A stretch of 38,591 nt of DNA, taken from positions 1 through 38,591 of IMG/VR virus record IMGVR_UViG_3300025137_000099. One strand, given 5' to 3'. The position numbers and the translations under genes were made by a program. Under the pieces are notes generated by a model. The model searched no databases. It was not told the DNA's origin and was given only the letters and a program-made list of their open reading frames with translations. Below are positions 15,999 to 22,970 of this stretch, one piece after another (the stretch's first letter is position 1; every line of letters begins with the position of its first letter). The stretch is from a virus.

Positions 15999-16327
15999 TA
16001 TATTGTAGCTCCCGGAACAAGTTCCATTATTTTTAATTCTGTACCAACCACCATTATGCACATAATATCGTTCACAATTCGAGTAAGCGTCCAAGATCCG
16101 TTAGGGCCTGCGTGAATAGTAAAAACTGAACCGTCTGCTGCAACACCGTGCAACAACGGTTGCTCTGCAAAAGTTTTCCCCAGTAAGCCTGTCATTAAAT
16201 CTTTAGGCCCACAGTTTGGCACAGAAGCAGTAGAGACTTTCTGTTGCGGTACGTCAGTAGGCTCCAAAGCAACTGTTTGACAGGATCCTAAAAGCAACGC
16301 TGCAAGAAGCATTAACAATCCCGCCAT
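15998..16327 (-). CDS. Putative lipoprotein (109 aa)
   Basis: An N-terminal hydrophobic stretch ends in the lipobox LLGSC (residues 12-16), so the mature protein would be lipid-anchored at Cys16. The remaining 93 residues are soluble with two further Cys. Within a cassette of membrane proteins it could be the outer-membrane partner of a spanin or a superinfection-blocking lipoprotein. The lipobox is seen. The role is inferred. Confidence 0.65.
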   Translation of the reverse strand: MAGLLMLLAALLLGSCQTVALEPTDVPQQKVSTASVPNCGPKDLMTGLLGKTFAEQPLLHGVAADGSVFTIHAGPNGSWTLTRIVNDIMCIMVVGTELKIMELVPGATI

Positions 16328-16488
16328 TACTTTGATTCCTTAATTGCTTGTCGCCATTTCCAAATTAAAAATGCAAGTGAAGCTGAAATAAACGCAATAC
16401 TAAGTACAGTATTAACAATGCCTAGCCAACTTGCCGCTACAGCAATAGCTCCTGGCGTTACAATCGCAACATCTTTTGGATCAATCAT
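16327..16488 (-). CDS. 53-aa single-pass membrane protein
   Basis: The frame ATG 16488 to TAA 16327 encodes MIDPKDVAIVTPGAIAVAAS, then a long hydrophobic stretch (VNTVLSIAFISASLAFLIW) and a basic tail KWRQAIKESK. Both ends overlap neighbours as compact overlaps. The short hydrophobic protein with cationic C-terminus resembles a small holin or a holin regulator. Confidence 0.6.
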   Translation of the reverse strand: MIDPKDVAIVTPGAIAVAASWLGIVNTVLSIAFISASLAFLIWKWRQAIKESK

Positions 16489-16811
16489 TTATTATCTACT
16501 AACTTATCAATTTGTTTTTCAGCCATTTTAAGTCTTGCACTGAAATCAGCCATCTCTCTATTTAACGCCTTTAATTCAGCAGGTGAGTTAATATCCTTTA
16601 ATGTCGTAATCTGAAGCGTATGTCTTCCACGTTCTTCTTCCGCAGCGTCTAACCTTGTATCAAACTTCATCCAATCCGTTTCAGACTTCTTAATATGTCT
16701 TTCAAGGTCTTCCATAACTCTAGACAAGTTTGACTTAACTACAGCATATCCCCCTACAATGGTTGCTAACACCATAATTCCCTGAATCGCATGACTTGCT
16801 GTAAGTTCCAT
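16485..16811 (-). CDS. Membrane-anchored coiled-coil protein (108 aa)
   Basis: Residues about 8-27 are hydrophobic (IQGIMVLATIVGGYAVVK). The rest is a charged heptad-like helix (RVMEDLERHIKKSETDWMKF, ALNREMADFSARLKMAEKQI). The N-terminal anchor with periplasmic coiled coil is the plan of an inner-membrane spanin, so it could pair with the adjacent lipoprotein. No family is recognised with certainty. Confidence 0.65.
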   Translation of the reverse strand: MELTASHAIQGIMVLATIVGGYAVVKSNLSRVMEDLERHIKKSETDWMKFDTRLDAAEEERGRHTLQITTLKDINSPAELKALNREMADFSARLKMAEKQIDKLVDNK

Positions 16812-17345
16812 TTACCTACAAGTTGCCTCTACACACCGTATTGACCAAACATACCACCCTGTCAAAACTATAAAACCACCTATGCCGACAAGCTGTGCAA
16901 AAATAATACTCCATTTCTTGAGAAACGCTACTGTCTCTTCACGTTCTTTCTTTTTAATCGCTGCTATTTCTTTGGCTTGTGCCTCTCGCTTCTCCTTACG
17001 TTCTTTGCGAAGTTTTTTTATTTCATCAACTGTTCCCGCGCCGTATTTTTTATCAATTTCGTTAAACAGGTTTTGAAGTGCAATTTCATTTTGTTTTTTC
17101 GTCATGACTTCATCAGCTATCTCGCTGAAGCTGTCTTGCTCTCCGTCATCATGAGCTCGCTGTCTCAGAATCTGTTGCTGACGGGTTTTAGGTTTTTTAG
17201 ATGGTAGATGACCCTCTGCGTTTTCCGCAGCCTCTTCATGCGCAAGAAGGTTGTCGATACCTTTATAAGCTGACTTGAGATCACTCGCGGTCTCTATTAA
17301 CTTCTTCGTCCCCGCGATTGCCAACGCTATGGTTGCTGGATCCAT
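16812..17345 (-). CDS. Coiled-coil protein with C-terminal membrane segment (177 aa)
   Basis: The N-terminus (MDPATIALAIAGTKKLIETA) is followed by a hydrophilic region, then a long Lys/Glu coiled coil (KKLRKERKEKREAQAKEIAA) and a C-terminal transmembrane helix (LVGIGGFIVLTGWYVWSI). Similar tail-anchored proteins occur in lysis-proximal regions of marine phages, but no function is known to me. Confidence 0.65.
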   Translation of the reverse strand: MDPATIALAIAGTKKLIETASDLKSAYKGIDNLLAHEEAAENAEGHLPSKKPKTRQQQILRQRAHDDGEQDSFSEIADEVMTKKQNEIALQNLFNEIDKKYGAGTVDEIKKLRKERKEKREAQAKEIAAIKKKEREETVAFLKKWSIIFAQLVGIGGFIVLTGWYVWSIRCVEATCR

Positions 17346-17506
17346 CTCACACCTCTAACACGACCATATTCTCGCCGTTTAATAAACTCGCTTATCCACG
17401 CTTCATGTTTCCAATACGCTGCCTCTCTTGCAGCCTTTCGACCAGCTCTGGTCGGAGGGTACCACACAGAACCTACTTTAATGAGCTTGCGACGATAATT
17501 CTCCAT
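17327..17506 (-). CDS. 59-aa basic protein
   Basis: The frame ATG 17506 to TAG 17327 encodes MENYRRKLIKVGSVWYPPTR, AGRKAAREAAYWKHEAWISE and a Trp/Arg-rich tail. It fills a gap of about 130 bp between two accepted genes and overlaps each by 19-29 bases. Composition is protein-like, with several Trp and Arg, but the ribosome binding site is weak. Function unknown. Confidence 0.5.
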   Translation of the reverse strand: MENYRRKLIKVGSVWYPPTRAGRKAAREAAYWKHEAWISEFIKRREYGRVRGVRWIQQP

Positions 17507-17939
17507 TCAACAAACCGCGCTGCTTATCTTTTAAAGTCTCAACATCTCTTCTAAGAGTTTTCGCATCTTCCTGTAACCGCGTAATGTTAACTCCGTTTGA
17601 CATCCCGTTCTCTATACGCTCCTGAATCTTCTCAACCTGTTTTGACAAGTGTTCTATTAGAAGGTACTGCTCCTGATCCGCGCTTGCTTGTCCAAGTTCT
17701 CCGCGAGGATACTTAACACGAAATTCGTTGTTTTTTTCTATATCACCTTTAAGCTCTCGTAACCCTTGCTCCAGATCTTTCTGGACCAGCTGCTCAAAGG
17801 TTTCCAATCGATTCAAACGTTCTTGAACACCGAAGTACGCCCAGACGCCTATTGAAACCGCAATAATAATACTTATGAGGTTGCGAACAGGCATCGCAAT
17901 GGCGGTGCCGTCGTTTATACTTACTGATTTATCAGTCAT
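17478..17939 (-). CDS. Membrane-anchored coiled-coil protein (153 aa)
   Basis: One transmembrane helix (residues about 19-41, NLISIIIAVSIGVWAYFG) is followed by a long coiled coil interrupted by NEFRVKYPRGELGQASADQE and YLLIEHLSKQVEKIQ. The central motif is conserved in marine phage proteins I know of near the large terminase. It could be a spanin or a membrane-organising protein. ATG overlaps the upstream gene by eight bases. Confidence 0.65.
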   Translation of the reverse strand: MTDKSVSINDGTAIAMPVRNLISIIIAVSIGVWAYFGVQERLNRLETFEQLVQKDLEQGLRELKGDIEKNNEFRVKYPRGELGQASADQEQYLLIEHLSKQVEKIQERIENGMSNGVNITRLQEDAKTLRRDVETLKDKQRGLLNGELSSQAH

Positions 17940-18243
17940 GACCTAAATGTTCAACAGGTAACCACTGATTGCCCGTGGACCCTGTATCGTATTTCCGTAA
18001 AACAAGTTTACCTTTTTTACATTCCCAACGGGTGCCAACAGAGTCTCCCTGACTACGAAGTATCTTACGTTTGACCTTGAGACACTCGCTCATACCACCC
18101 CTAGGCGTAAATTCTTTTAGCTGTCCAGAGACAAACATATGTAAAATCCACCCCGCAAATGTTTTTTCATCATTCGCTAGAGAGACGTTAGGATTGCCAA
18201 AAAATATGATACAGCAAAAGCAGAATAATAATAAGTTTGCCAT
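17932..18243 (-). CDS. Small exported protein (103 aa)
   Basis: A typical signal peptide covers residues 1-23 (LLLFCFCCIIFFGNPNVSLA, with cleavage after SLA). The mature part has GGMSECLKVKRKILRS and GTRWECKKGKLVLRKYD, two Cys that could pair in the periplasm. It is conserved in outline with other phage exported proteins but of unknown function. It lies in the membrane-protein cassette downstream of the terminase. Confidence 0.65.
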   Translation of the reverse strand: MANLLLFCFCCIIFFGNPNVSLANDEKTFAGWILHMFVSGQLKEFTPRGGMSECLKVKRKILRSQGDSVGTRWECKKGKLVLRKYDTGSTGNQWLPVEHLGHD

Positions 18244-18310
18244 AGTCTATGTTCCAAATAGCATTATTTCCACCAAAAGTGTTTTCCCACCATTTTAAAA
18301 TAGTATCCAT
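18188..18310 (-). CDS. Possible 40-aa membrane peptide
   Basis: The frame ATG 18310 to TAA 18188 encodes MDTILKWWENTFGGNNAIWN and a hydrophobic C-terminal helix (KLIIILLLLYHIFW). Its start overlaps the stop of the EF-hand gene as TAATG, and its 3' half is nested out of frame over the signal-peptide codons of the next gene. The geometry fits this cassette, but the ORF is short and evidence is limited. Confidence 0.45.
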   Translation of the reverse strand: MDTILKWWENTFGGNNAIWNIDYGKLIIILLLLYHIFWQS

Positions 18311-18621
18311 TATTTACCTTTAGCCATATAGGCGGTCATTCCCATATATGCACCTACCACCCCTGCCTGACCTATGTAGAAAAGACCGAATAAATCCGAT
18401 AGGGCCTTGATCCGGCCATCAGGGAAGATCGGCAAGAAAACCATCAACGTAAAACCAATCATGGAAATCATCGCCACCCAGGCCATTCGACGCTGGGCAT
18501 CCGCTTTCTCATGCTGATCACGAACTTTCGCTAACGCGAGCTCCTGATCGGAAACCACCCCATCGCCGTCAACGTCAAGCTCGTTATGCGAGCTGTCGTC
18601 CTGTAACTTCTTTTGAGCCAT
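18310..18621 (-). CDS. EF-hand membrane protein (103 aa)
   Basis: Residues 16-27 (DVDGDGVVSDQE) form a canonical calcium-binding EF-hand loop with all ligand positions present. Two hydrophobic segments follow (VAMISMIGFTLMVFLPIF and LFYIGQAGVVGAYMGMTAYM). Proteins with an N-terminal EF-hand and two membrane helices occur next to terminase genes in marine phages. A calcium-responsive holin or membrane protein is a possible reading. ATG 18621 overlaps the terminase stop. Confidence 0.7.
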   Translation of the reverse strand: MAQKKLQDDSSHNELDVDGDGVVSDQELALAKVRDQHEKADAQRRMAWVAMISMIGFTLMVFLPIFPDGRIKALSDLFGLFYIGQAGVVGAYMGMTAYMAKGK

Positions 18622-20084
18622 TAGTAATACTCCCGTGGCCTTGGACCGGAGACGATCTCATCGTCTTCCTCGTCACTGTCCAAACGCAAAAACCCTCCTC
18701 TACGATAACGTATAAGAGCCATCGACATACTATCACAATAATCATCGTGATCACCATTAGGAAATGCAGCGCACTCATCGATTACTTCTTCCGAGAATTT
18801 CATCTCAGGCGCCCACACCATCCCTGACTCAAAGATCGGCGCCACCATGTGCATCCGCGTGTGCTTATCACGGCCCTTGGACGGCGTATAATTTACCACA
18901 GGAATCCCCATCGTCCGTAACTCGTCCGTGAGCGGCGTACCCGTAGCCTTCGCCTCAATAAGAATCATGTCCGGTTCCCAGTAGTTATACTCCTCCAACG
19001 CCTTGTTCTTCAGCTCAGGGAAATCCCAACGGCCTCGATGCGCATCCATCAGGATAATATGATCAGAACCACCCTCCTCCGGCTGGAAAACACCCCAGGT
19101 CGTAATAGCCGAGTAATCCGCAGTCTCCTTCTTGCTAAACGCCGTATCGTAACTCTGTATGATATAACTCACAGGAGGAATGTCCTCTTTCTCCCAGACG
19201 TTCCACCACTCCTTCTTGATTATAGCACCCTCTTCAGCAGTCGGATTCTGCTGCCATTGAGCATTCCACTTGGCCAAGGACAACGAAGCCTTGACCTTTA
19301 ACAACTCATCCTTGTTCCAAAACTCCGGCCACAGAACATTGCCGCTCGGCAAAATAGCAGGGAACTCAACAACCTCCCATTGATCCGACATCTTGTCAGA
19401 ACTCTGAGCCTTGATCAGTTTACCCGTCAAATCCTTCAAAGACCACCGAGTCATAACAACTACAATAGACCCGCCCGGTTGTAATCGCTGACGGGGCCCT
19501 GACGTGTACCACTCGTAGGCGTTTTCCATAGCCGATTCAGATAAGGCGTCCTGTTCCGAATGCGGGTCATCAATGATAAGAAGATCAGCACCTCGGCCCG
19601 TAATCGCACCGCCCACACCCGCAGCATAATATTCGCCACCTTGACCCGTTTCCCAACGTCCCGCCGCTTTTGAATCCACGCGTAAATCCACATCTGGAAA
19701 AATATCCCTGTACCGTTCCTCCTCCATAAGGTTACGAACCTTACGGCCAAACCGCACAGCTAACTCAGATGTGTGCGTCGTCTGAATAATCTTCAACGCC
19801 GGATTCTTGCCGATCAACCAAGCAGGCAATAAATAACTCGCAAACTCAGACTTCGTATGACGCGGAGGCATATTAATAATGACCCGTGAACCAGGAGTCA
19901 CAGACAACTTCTCATATTGTTGCGCAACCTGCTTGTGATGAACACCCTCAATAAATCCATCGTAAACGTAATTGACAAACTCCATAAAAGAAGATTGAGC
20001 ACGAGCACGAATAGATAAACGGTTCTTCGCTTGCTCCAGAGCAAAGACCTCACGCAGTACCTCTTCAGGGGCGTTTAAGCTCAT
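18621..20084 (-). CDS. terL: Terminase large subunit (487 aa)
   Basis: The ATPase half has the Walker A-like MPPRHTKSE (residues about 72-80) and Walker B with acidic pair LLIIDDPHSEQD (about 168-179). The nuclease half carries SYDTAFSKKETADYSAITTW, LIEAKATGTPL and HDDYCDSMSMAL, the expected RNase H-like acidic residues. It packages DNA into the procapsid through the portal. I chose ATG 20084 (MSLNAPEEV). The longer frame to 20195 runs through a strong hairpin and starts with an atypical sequence. No clear ribosome binding site precedes 20084. The small subunit lies 5 kb away. Confidence 0.9.
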   Translation of the reverse strand: MSLNAPEEVLREVFALEQAKNRLSIRARAQSSFMEFVNYVYDGFIEGVHHKQVAQQYEKLSVTPGSRVIINMPPRHTKSEFASYLLPAWLIGKNPALKIIQTTHTSELAVRFGRKVRNLMEEERYRDIFPDVDLRVDSKAAGRWETGQGGEYYAAGVGGAITGRGADLLIIDDPHSEQDALSESAMENAYEWYTSGPRQRLQPGGSIVVVMTRWSLKDLTGKLIKAQSSDKMSDQWEVVEFPAILPSGNVLWPEFWNKDELLKVKASLSLAKWNAQWQQNPTAEEGAIIKKEWWNVWEKEDIPPVSYIIQSYDTAFSKKETADYSAITTWGVFQPEEGGSDHIILMDAHRGRWDFPELKNKALEEYNYWEPDMILIEAKATGTPLTDELRTMGIPVVNYTPSKGRDKHTRMHMVAPIFESGMVWAPEMKFSEEVIDECAAFPNGDHDDYCDSMSMALIRYRRGGFLRLDSDEEDDEIVSGPRPREYY

Positions 20085-20143
20085 AAGAGAAACGTACACG
20101 GAACATGGTTCAATGACAATTACAATGAAATATTTGTTCAAAA

Positions 20144-20171
20144 CACTGTATACACCTTCGTGTACACAGTG
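20144..20171 (-). terminator. Strong hairpin upstream of the large terminase
   Basis: CACTGTATACAC and GTGTACACAGTG pair with a single mismatch around a CTTC loop. On the minus strand the stem is followed by TTTTGAAC, so it could end leftward read-through from the early region or act as a binding site. It lies 60 bases before the chosen terminase start. Confidence 0.5.
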
Positions 20172-20301
20172 CGCGGCGGCGGCAGGCCGACCCACCCGAT
20201 ATCAGGACTCTGGCAAAAATCGGGAACCGGTCTAAGTACCTAGGCCCGATATCTCGCCCATTAGGCGACTAAAATAAAATGGTTCAAGGTGCATAAACTT
20301 A

Positions 20302-20331
20302 TTGACTACTATACCATATTAATGGTAATGT
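20302..20331 (+). promoter_or_regulatory. Rightward early promoter with dyad operators
   Basis: TTGACT (20302-20307) and TAATGT (20326-20331) are separated by 18 bp. The spacer contains the dyad ACCAT-ATTA-ATGGT (20313-20326). A second dyad, TAATGTAC-TT-GTACATTA (20326-20343), overlaps the -10 and likely start site. It should serve the gene at 20413. The spacer dyad resembles those in other promoters of this window. Confidence 0.55.
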
Positions 20332-20412
20332 ACTTGTACATTAAGCGAGCTCGTAAACGAGACGCGGTCAAGGGGCAAAAGCCTCGAATCGATAAAAAAG
20401 GAGAGTATCACT

Positions 20413-20736
20413 ATGAAGAAAATTATCATGAATAACCAAGTGTTCACGAAGCGCGACGATGTTATCTCATTCGGATTTGAGGCAAAACGAATTGTCAAAG
20501 AGTTCGAGACAATTGGAAAGCCTGCACTTGTCAACGATATGACGAGCAAGGGGTTGATGGTTCATAGTGCTGGCATTGCGACAGCGATTATCAAAGAGGC
20601 ATCGACACGAGATGCCTTAAACAAAGATAACACGTTGGCAGTGTTGGCAGAACTTGGTGCAACGCCTGATCAAATCAAGCGTTGTTTCAAGACGACTAAC
20701 GTCAAAGCGTCTCTTACTCTTAAAGAGAATTCGTAA
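20413..20736 (+). CDS. Early hypothetical protein (107 aa)
   Basis: The first rightward early gene has a good AAGGAGAG ribosome binding site. It is a soluble, charged protein with NNQVFTKRDDVISFGFEAKR, VNDMTSKGLMVHSAGIATAI and LAVLAELGATPDQIKRCF. I do not recognise it. Position directly behind the strongest early promoter suggests a host-takeover or regulatory role. A hairpin follows at 20746-20763. Confidence 0.65.
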   Translation: MKKIIMNNQVFTKRDDVISFGFEAKRIVKEFETIGKPALVNDMTSKGLMVHSAGIATAIIKEASTRDALNKDNTLAVLAELGATPDQIKRCFKTTNVKASLTLKENS

Positions 20737-20745
20737 GCAACACGG

Positions 20746-20763
20746 GCGGGGAGCGATCCCCGC
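20746..20763 (+). terminator. Hairpin after first early gene
   Basis: GCGGGGA and TCCCCGC pair perfectly around GCGA, but only a weak T-containing tract (TCATTACTTT) follows. It may be a partial terminator or RNA-stabilising hairpin. Confidence 0.45.
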
Positions 20764-20785
20764 TCATTACTTTGGAGGGTGAACT

Positions 20786-20977
20786 ATGACTACTCAAACA
20801 TTCCACAGGATTCTAATTATTCTATTATCATTGTGCATATTCGGATTTTTCGGCCCAGTTTTCATTATGCTGTTGATTCCAGAATATCTGACAATTCCTA
20901 TGATCTATGGCCAAGTGTTATCGGTAGTAGTTTCTGCCGCTGTATTGCTTAACATTTGGTTGGAAACCGGCAGATAA
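20786..20977 (+). CDS. Small two-helix membrane protein (63 aa)
   Basis: There are two hydrophobic helices (ILIILLSLCIFGFFGPVFIM and GQVLSVVVSAAVLLNIWL) separated by a short loop. A TTTGGAGGGTG ribosome binding site precedes the ATG. Small early membrane proteins often alter the host envelope or exclude other phages. No specific family is recognised. Confidence 0.6.
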   Translation: MTTQTFHRILIILLSLCIFGFFGPVFIMLLIPEYLTIPMIYGQVLSVVVSAAVLLNIWLETGR

Positions 20978-20983
20978 CTAAAC

Positions 20984-21017
20984 AACGGGCGGCCAGAGAT
21001 GGTTGCCCGTTCTTTTG
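20984..21017 (+). terminator. Rho-independent terminator
   Basis: AACGGGC (20984-20990) pairs with GCCCGTT (21005-21011), extended by GGCC/GGTT in the upper stem, and is followed by TTCTTTTG. It ends the short early operon starting at 20413. Confidence 0.6.
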
Positions 21018-21148
21018 CGTCTGGGCGCCCAGCGCCGGACAGGCTCGAGCTTAATCCAATCTACTATATTACTTAATATATAACTATGGCCCTAGGGCCT
21101 AGGCCGGCGGCGGCCAACCCGACCTATCCCGACCCGACCCGTTTCCCA

Positions 21149-21175
21149 TAAAAAAAGGCCCCCAGTGTGGGGGCC
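21149..21175 (-). terminator. Terminator for leftward genes at 21199-22162
   Basis: GGCCCCC (21157-21163) and GGGGGCC (21169-21175) form a perfect stem with loop AGTGT. On the minus strand the stem runs directly into seven or more T. Between it and 21017 are GC-rich palindromes (GGCCCTAGGGCC) and CCCGACC repeats but no gene. Confidence 0.8.
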
Positions 21176-21198
21176 TGAAGTTTGGAGAGTAATTCAAT

Positions 21199-21405
21199 TT
21201 AGACGTTGATGTTTACCCGACCCATGCTCTCATAGCAATAGTTGCAACTCGTCTCATAAGGCCCATTGTAATTAACGCGCTCAATTATTCCTGTTCCATC
21301 ACATTCGAAGCACGCTGCATCCTCTATCTTTCTAGGTTTGGCAACAACACCGTTTCCAATATAGATCCCCGTCGCCCATGGGGGCGTCACTTGTGGCGTT
21401 TTCAT
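21199..21405 (-). CDS. Small zinc-binding protein (68 aa)
   Basis: FECDGTGIIERVNYNGPY followed by CNYC gives a CxxC...CxxC pair with the CxxCxGxG-like feature seen in DnaJ zinc domains. Last gene of a three-gene leftward operon. No family is recognised beyond the metal site. Confidence 0.6.
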   Translation of the reverse strand: MKTPQVTPPWATGIYIGNGVVAKPRKIEDAACFECDGTGIIERVNYNGPYETSCNYCYESMGRVNINV

Positions 21406-21407
21406 TT

Positions 21408-21860
21408 TTAAAGCCTTTCAATCTGCAATTTTGCATCAGGGTTTTCGGATAACCAATAATCGGGAATCCGGTCTAATTTTTCGGCGTAGGTGCAAGGGTC
21501 ATTTTTTGCGTCTTCGATCCAAGACCAATATTTTTGATCTTTGGCTATTTTTGCGCGTTTGGCTTTTTCTTTTTCTAGATCTTTCATATTATCCGGCGTA
21601 TCAATAACGCGCACTAGGTTTTTATAAACATTGCGCCCTTTCCGTCTTATTTTCTTTTCTTGTAAAACGTCTTCGGCATACATGCCCTCAGCCCATTCAA
21701 TATCTATCGTAAAAGTATGCTGCCCGCGTTTATTCCCATAACTCTCTTTTACAATTTGGCCAATGATTTGACGATTTCCCAGAAATTTAGGATTTCTGAA
21801 AGATCCGGCAAATACGGGTTCGGAAATTTCTATTTTCATTCCTGCAACTAGATTTGTCAT
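21408..21860 (-). CDS. Hypothetical protein (150 aa)
   Basis: The sequence has an N-terminal beta region (MKIEISEPVFAGSFRNPKFL), a central IDIEWAEGMYAEDVLQEKKI, and a Lys-rich helical stretch (DLEKEKAKRAKIAKDQKYWS). It overlaps the upstream gene by four bases. I recognise no domain. Confidence 0.55.
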   Translation of the reverse strand: MTNLVAGMKIEISEPVFAGSFRNPKFLGNRQIIGQIVKESYGNKRGQHTFTIDIEWAEGMYAEDVLQEKKIRRKGRNVYKNLVRVIDTPDNMKDLEKEKAKRAKIAKDQKYWSWIEDAKNDPCTYAEKLDRIPDYWLSENPDAKLQIERL

Positions 21861-22162
21861 GCTACTTCACCTACCATCAAGCTAAACATAAGATTGGGAT
21901 ATGCCTCTTGAAACTCAGGTGATGCATACGTGAGGGTATAATATCCGATTACATCAGTTTTATAGGTATCGCCGAATTCCCATGACCCATGAGTCGCGTC
22001 TGACTTTGCAGCAGTGTACCATCTTGCATATTTGTCTTCATTCTTCGGGAGCTTGTACGTTTTCAGAACGCGAAGTTCTACGGCACCAATAGCGCTATCG
22101 TCTATCTTGAAGGTGGCGTATGGGTTTTCGGTGTCTCGAGATTTTCCTAATGGGTTAGCCAT
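21857..22162 (-). CDS. Hypothetical early protein (101 aa)
   Basis: The protein contains YATFKIDDSAIGAVELRVL, KYARWYTAAKSDATHGSWEF and YYTLTYASPEFQEAYPNLMF. No domain is recognised. I chose ATG 22162 over ATG 22177. GGAG lies 9 bases before 22162, and the leader (CAACC..ATGGAG..TTATG) aligns with that of the 23032 gene, where the equivalent first ATG is not the start. It is driven by the leftward half of the divergent promoter at 22186-22226. Confidence 0.6.
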   Translation of the reverse strand: MANPLGKSRDTENPYATFKIDDSAIGAVELRVLKTYKLPKNEDKYARWYTAAKSDATHGSWEFGDTYKTDVIGYYTLTYASPEFQEAYPNLMFSLMVGEVA

Positions 22163-22185
22163 AACTTGATACTCCATAATGGTTG

Positions 22186-22226
22186 TTGACTATTAAGATA
22201 GTATCCCATTATAATGGCATAGTCAA
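22186..22226. promoter_or_regulatory. Divergent promoter module, copy 1
   Basis: An inverted repeat TTGACTAT (22186-22193) / ATAGTCAA (22219-22226) supplies a -35 box on each strand. Rightward: TTGACT, 18 bp, TATAAT (22210-22215). Leftward: TTGACT, 17 bp, TACTAT (22203-22198). The perfect palindrome CCATTATAATGG lies in the overlap. It serves 21857-22162 on the left and 22247-22441 on the right. Confidence 0.75.
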
Positions 22227-22246
22227 ATATTAAATGAGGTAACCAA

Positions 22247-22441
22247 ATGAAAAATTACTCTCTTAACTATGGTGATAATGCAGAGTGTGATGTTTGCTAT
22301 AGTGTATTCGACACACGAAGCAGTCAGTACGAAATAGTTAGTGATAATTGGGTATGTGATAGGTGCCTTGATCGTGACAATGAGGAACTAGCTGAAATGT
22401 TAGGCGTAGAAACATCCATTGTATCGGAGGCGAGAGCATAG
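22247..22441 (+). CDS. Small zinc-ribbon protein (64 aa)
   Basis: AECDVCYSVFDTRSSQYEIV followed by WVCDRCLDRDNEEL gives two CxxC knuckles. A GAGGT ribosome binding site precedes the ATG. It is monocistronic, between a divergent promoter and a bidirectional terminator. Such small ribbon proteins may modulate host polymerase or other proteins, but the function here is unknown. Confidence 0.65.
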   Translation: MKNYSLNYGDNAECDVCYSVFDTRSSQYEIVSDNWVCDRCLDRDNEELAEMLGVETSIVSEARA

Positions 22442-22472
22442 GATTGGAGTGACATGACCCGACCCCGACCAT

Positions 22473-22502
22473 AAAAAAAGGCCCCCGACTTGGGGGCCTT
22501 TT
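22473..22502. terminator. Bidirectional terminator between convergent genes
   Basis: GGCCCCC (22480-22486) and GGGGGCC (22492-22498) pair around GACTT. Seven A precede and four T follow, so it works for both the rightward gene ending at 22441 and the leftward gene ending at 22506. A CCCGACCCCGACC repeat lies immediately before it. Confidence 0.8.
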
Positions 22503-22505
22503 CTG

Positions 22506-22949
22506 TTATGCGGCTTTGCGTTTTCGTTGTTGCTCTATCAGGTGGTGAAGTTCACCCTCCATGATCAGAGTGTTCTTAGGTCCACCCTTCCCCCAATCAA
22601 CTTCGAATACCTCAACGTATAAATCGTCTAGGCCATCACGCTTATCGACCACGTACCAATACTCGGAATCGCTGGAGAATTGCCAAGGGTGTTCGGTATT
22701 GATAAGGCGAACACCACCACTGTTTCCTTTATTGGCAACAATAAAAGAAGCCGCGAAGCCATCAGCCTCAAAGCGTGGCAAGTCCCATGCATAAGAAAGC
22801 GCCTCACGAATCCAGACTAGGCCACCAGCTTCTTCGCCAGTGTGGCATTGAACATATGGATAACCGTCATGGTGCTTATAGACATGAACAGATCTCTTCT
22901 TGCCTCTAGTGAATGTATCGAGGAAAGTATAGCAAGCTCTGGTAGACAT
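22506..22949 (-). CDS. Hypothetical early protein (147 aa)
   Basis: The sequence contains STRACYTFLDTFTRGKKRSV, VYKHHDGYPYVQCHTGEEAG and WQFSSDSEYWYVVDKRDG. The pattern of HVYKHHDGYPY suggests a compact alpha-beta protein that I cannot name. I chose ATG 22949. AGAAGGAAAC precedes it and it lies just downstream of the leftward half of promoter copy 2, while the longer frame to 23417 crosses that promoter and the oppositely oriented Api92-like gene. Confidence 0.65.
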   Translation of the reverse strand: MSTRACYTFLDTFTRGKKRSVHVYKHHDGYPYVQCHTGEEAGGLVWIREALSYAWDLPRFEADGFAASFIVANKGNSGGVRLINTEHPWQFSSDSEYWYVVDKRDGLDDLYVEVFEVDWGKGGPKNTLIMEGELHHLIEQQRKRKAA

Positions 22950-22970
22950 AATTTTGTTTCCTTCTAGTTG

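Larger units (their letters stand above)
20085..20412. other. Divergent regulatory region between late and early modules
   Basis: This gene-free stretch of 328 bp separates the leftward late genes from rightward early genes. It holds a strong 12-bp-stem hairpin (20144-20171), two CCCGATATC motifs (about 20197 and 20247), a sigma70-like promoter (20302-20331) with a dyad in its spacer and one after its -10, and the AAGGAGAG ribosome binding site for the gene at 20413. No tRNA or protein was recognised. Confidence 0.6.

Noticed and set aside
20085-20195. 37-codon N-terminal extension of the large terminase
   Set aside because: It passes through a strong hairpin and gives an atypical start. MSLNAPEEV is a more natural N-terminus.
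21018-21148. tRNA or small RNA in the GC-rich palindromic gap
   Set aside because: GGCCCTAGGGCC and other palindromes do not fold to a cloverleaf, and no conserved tRNA TPsiC-loop pattern (GGTTCRA) was found.
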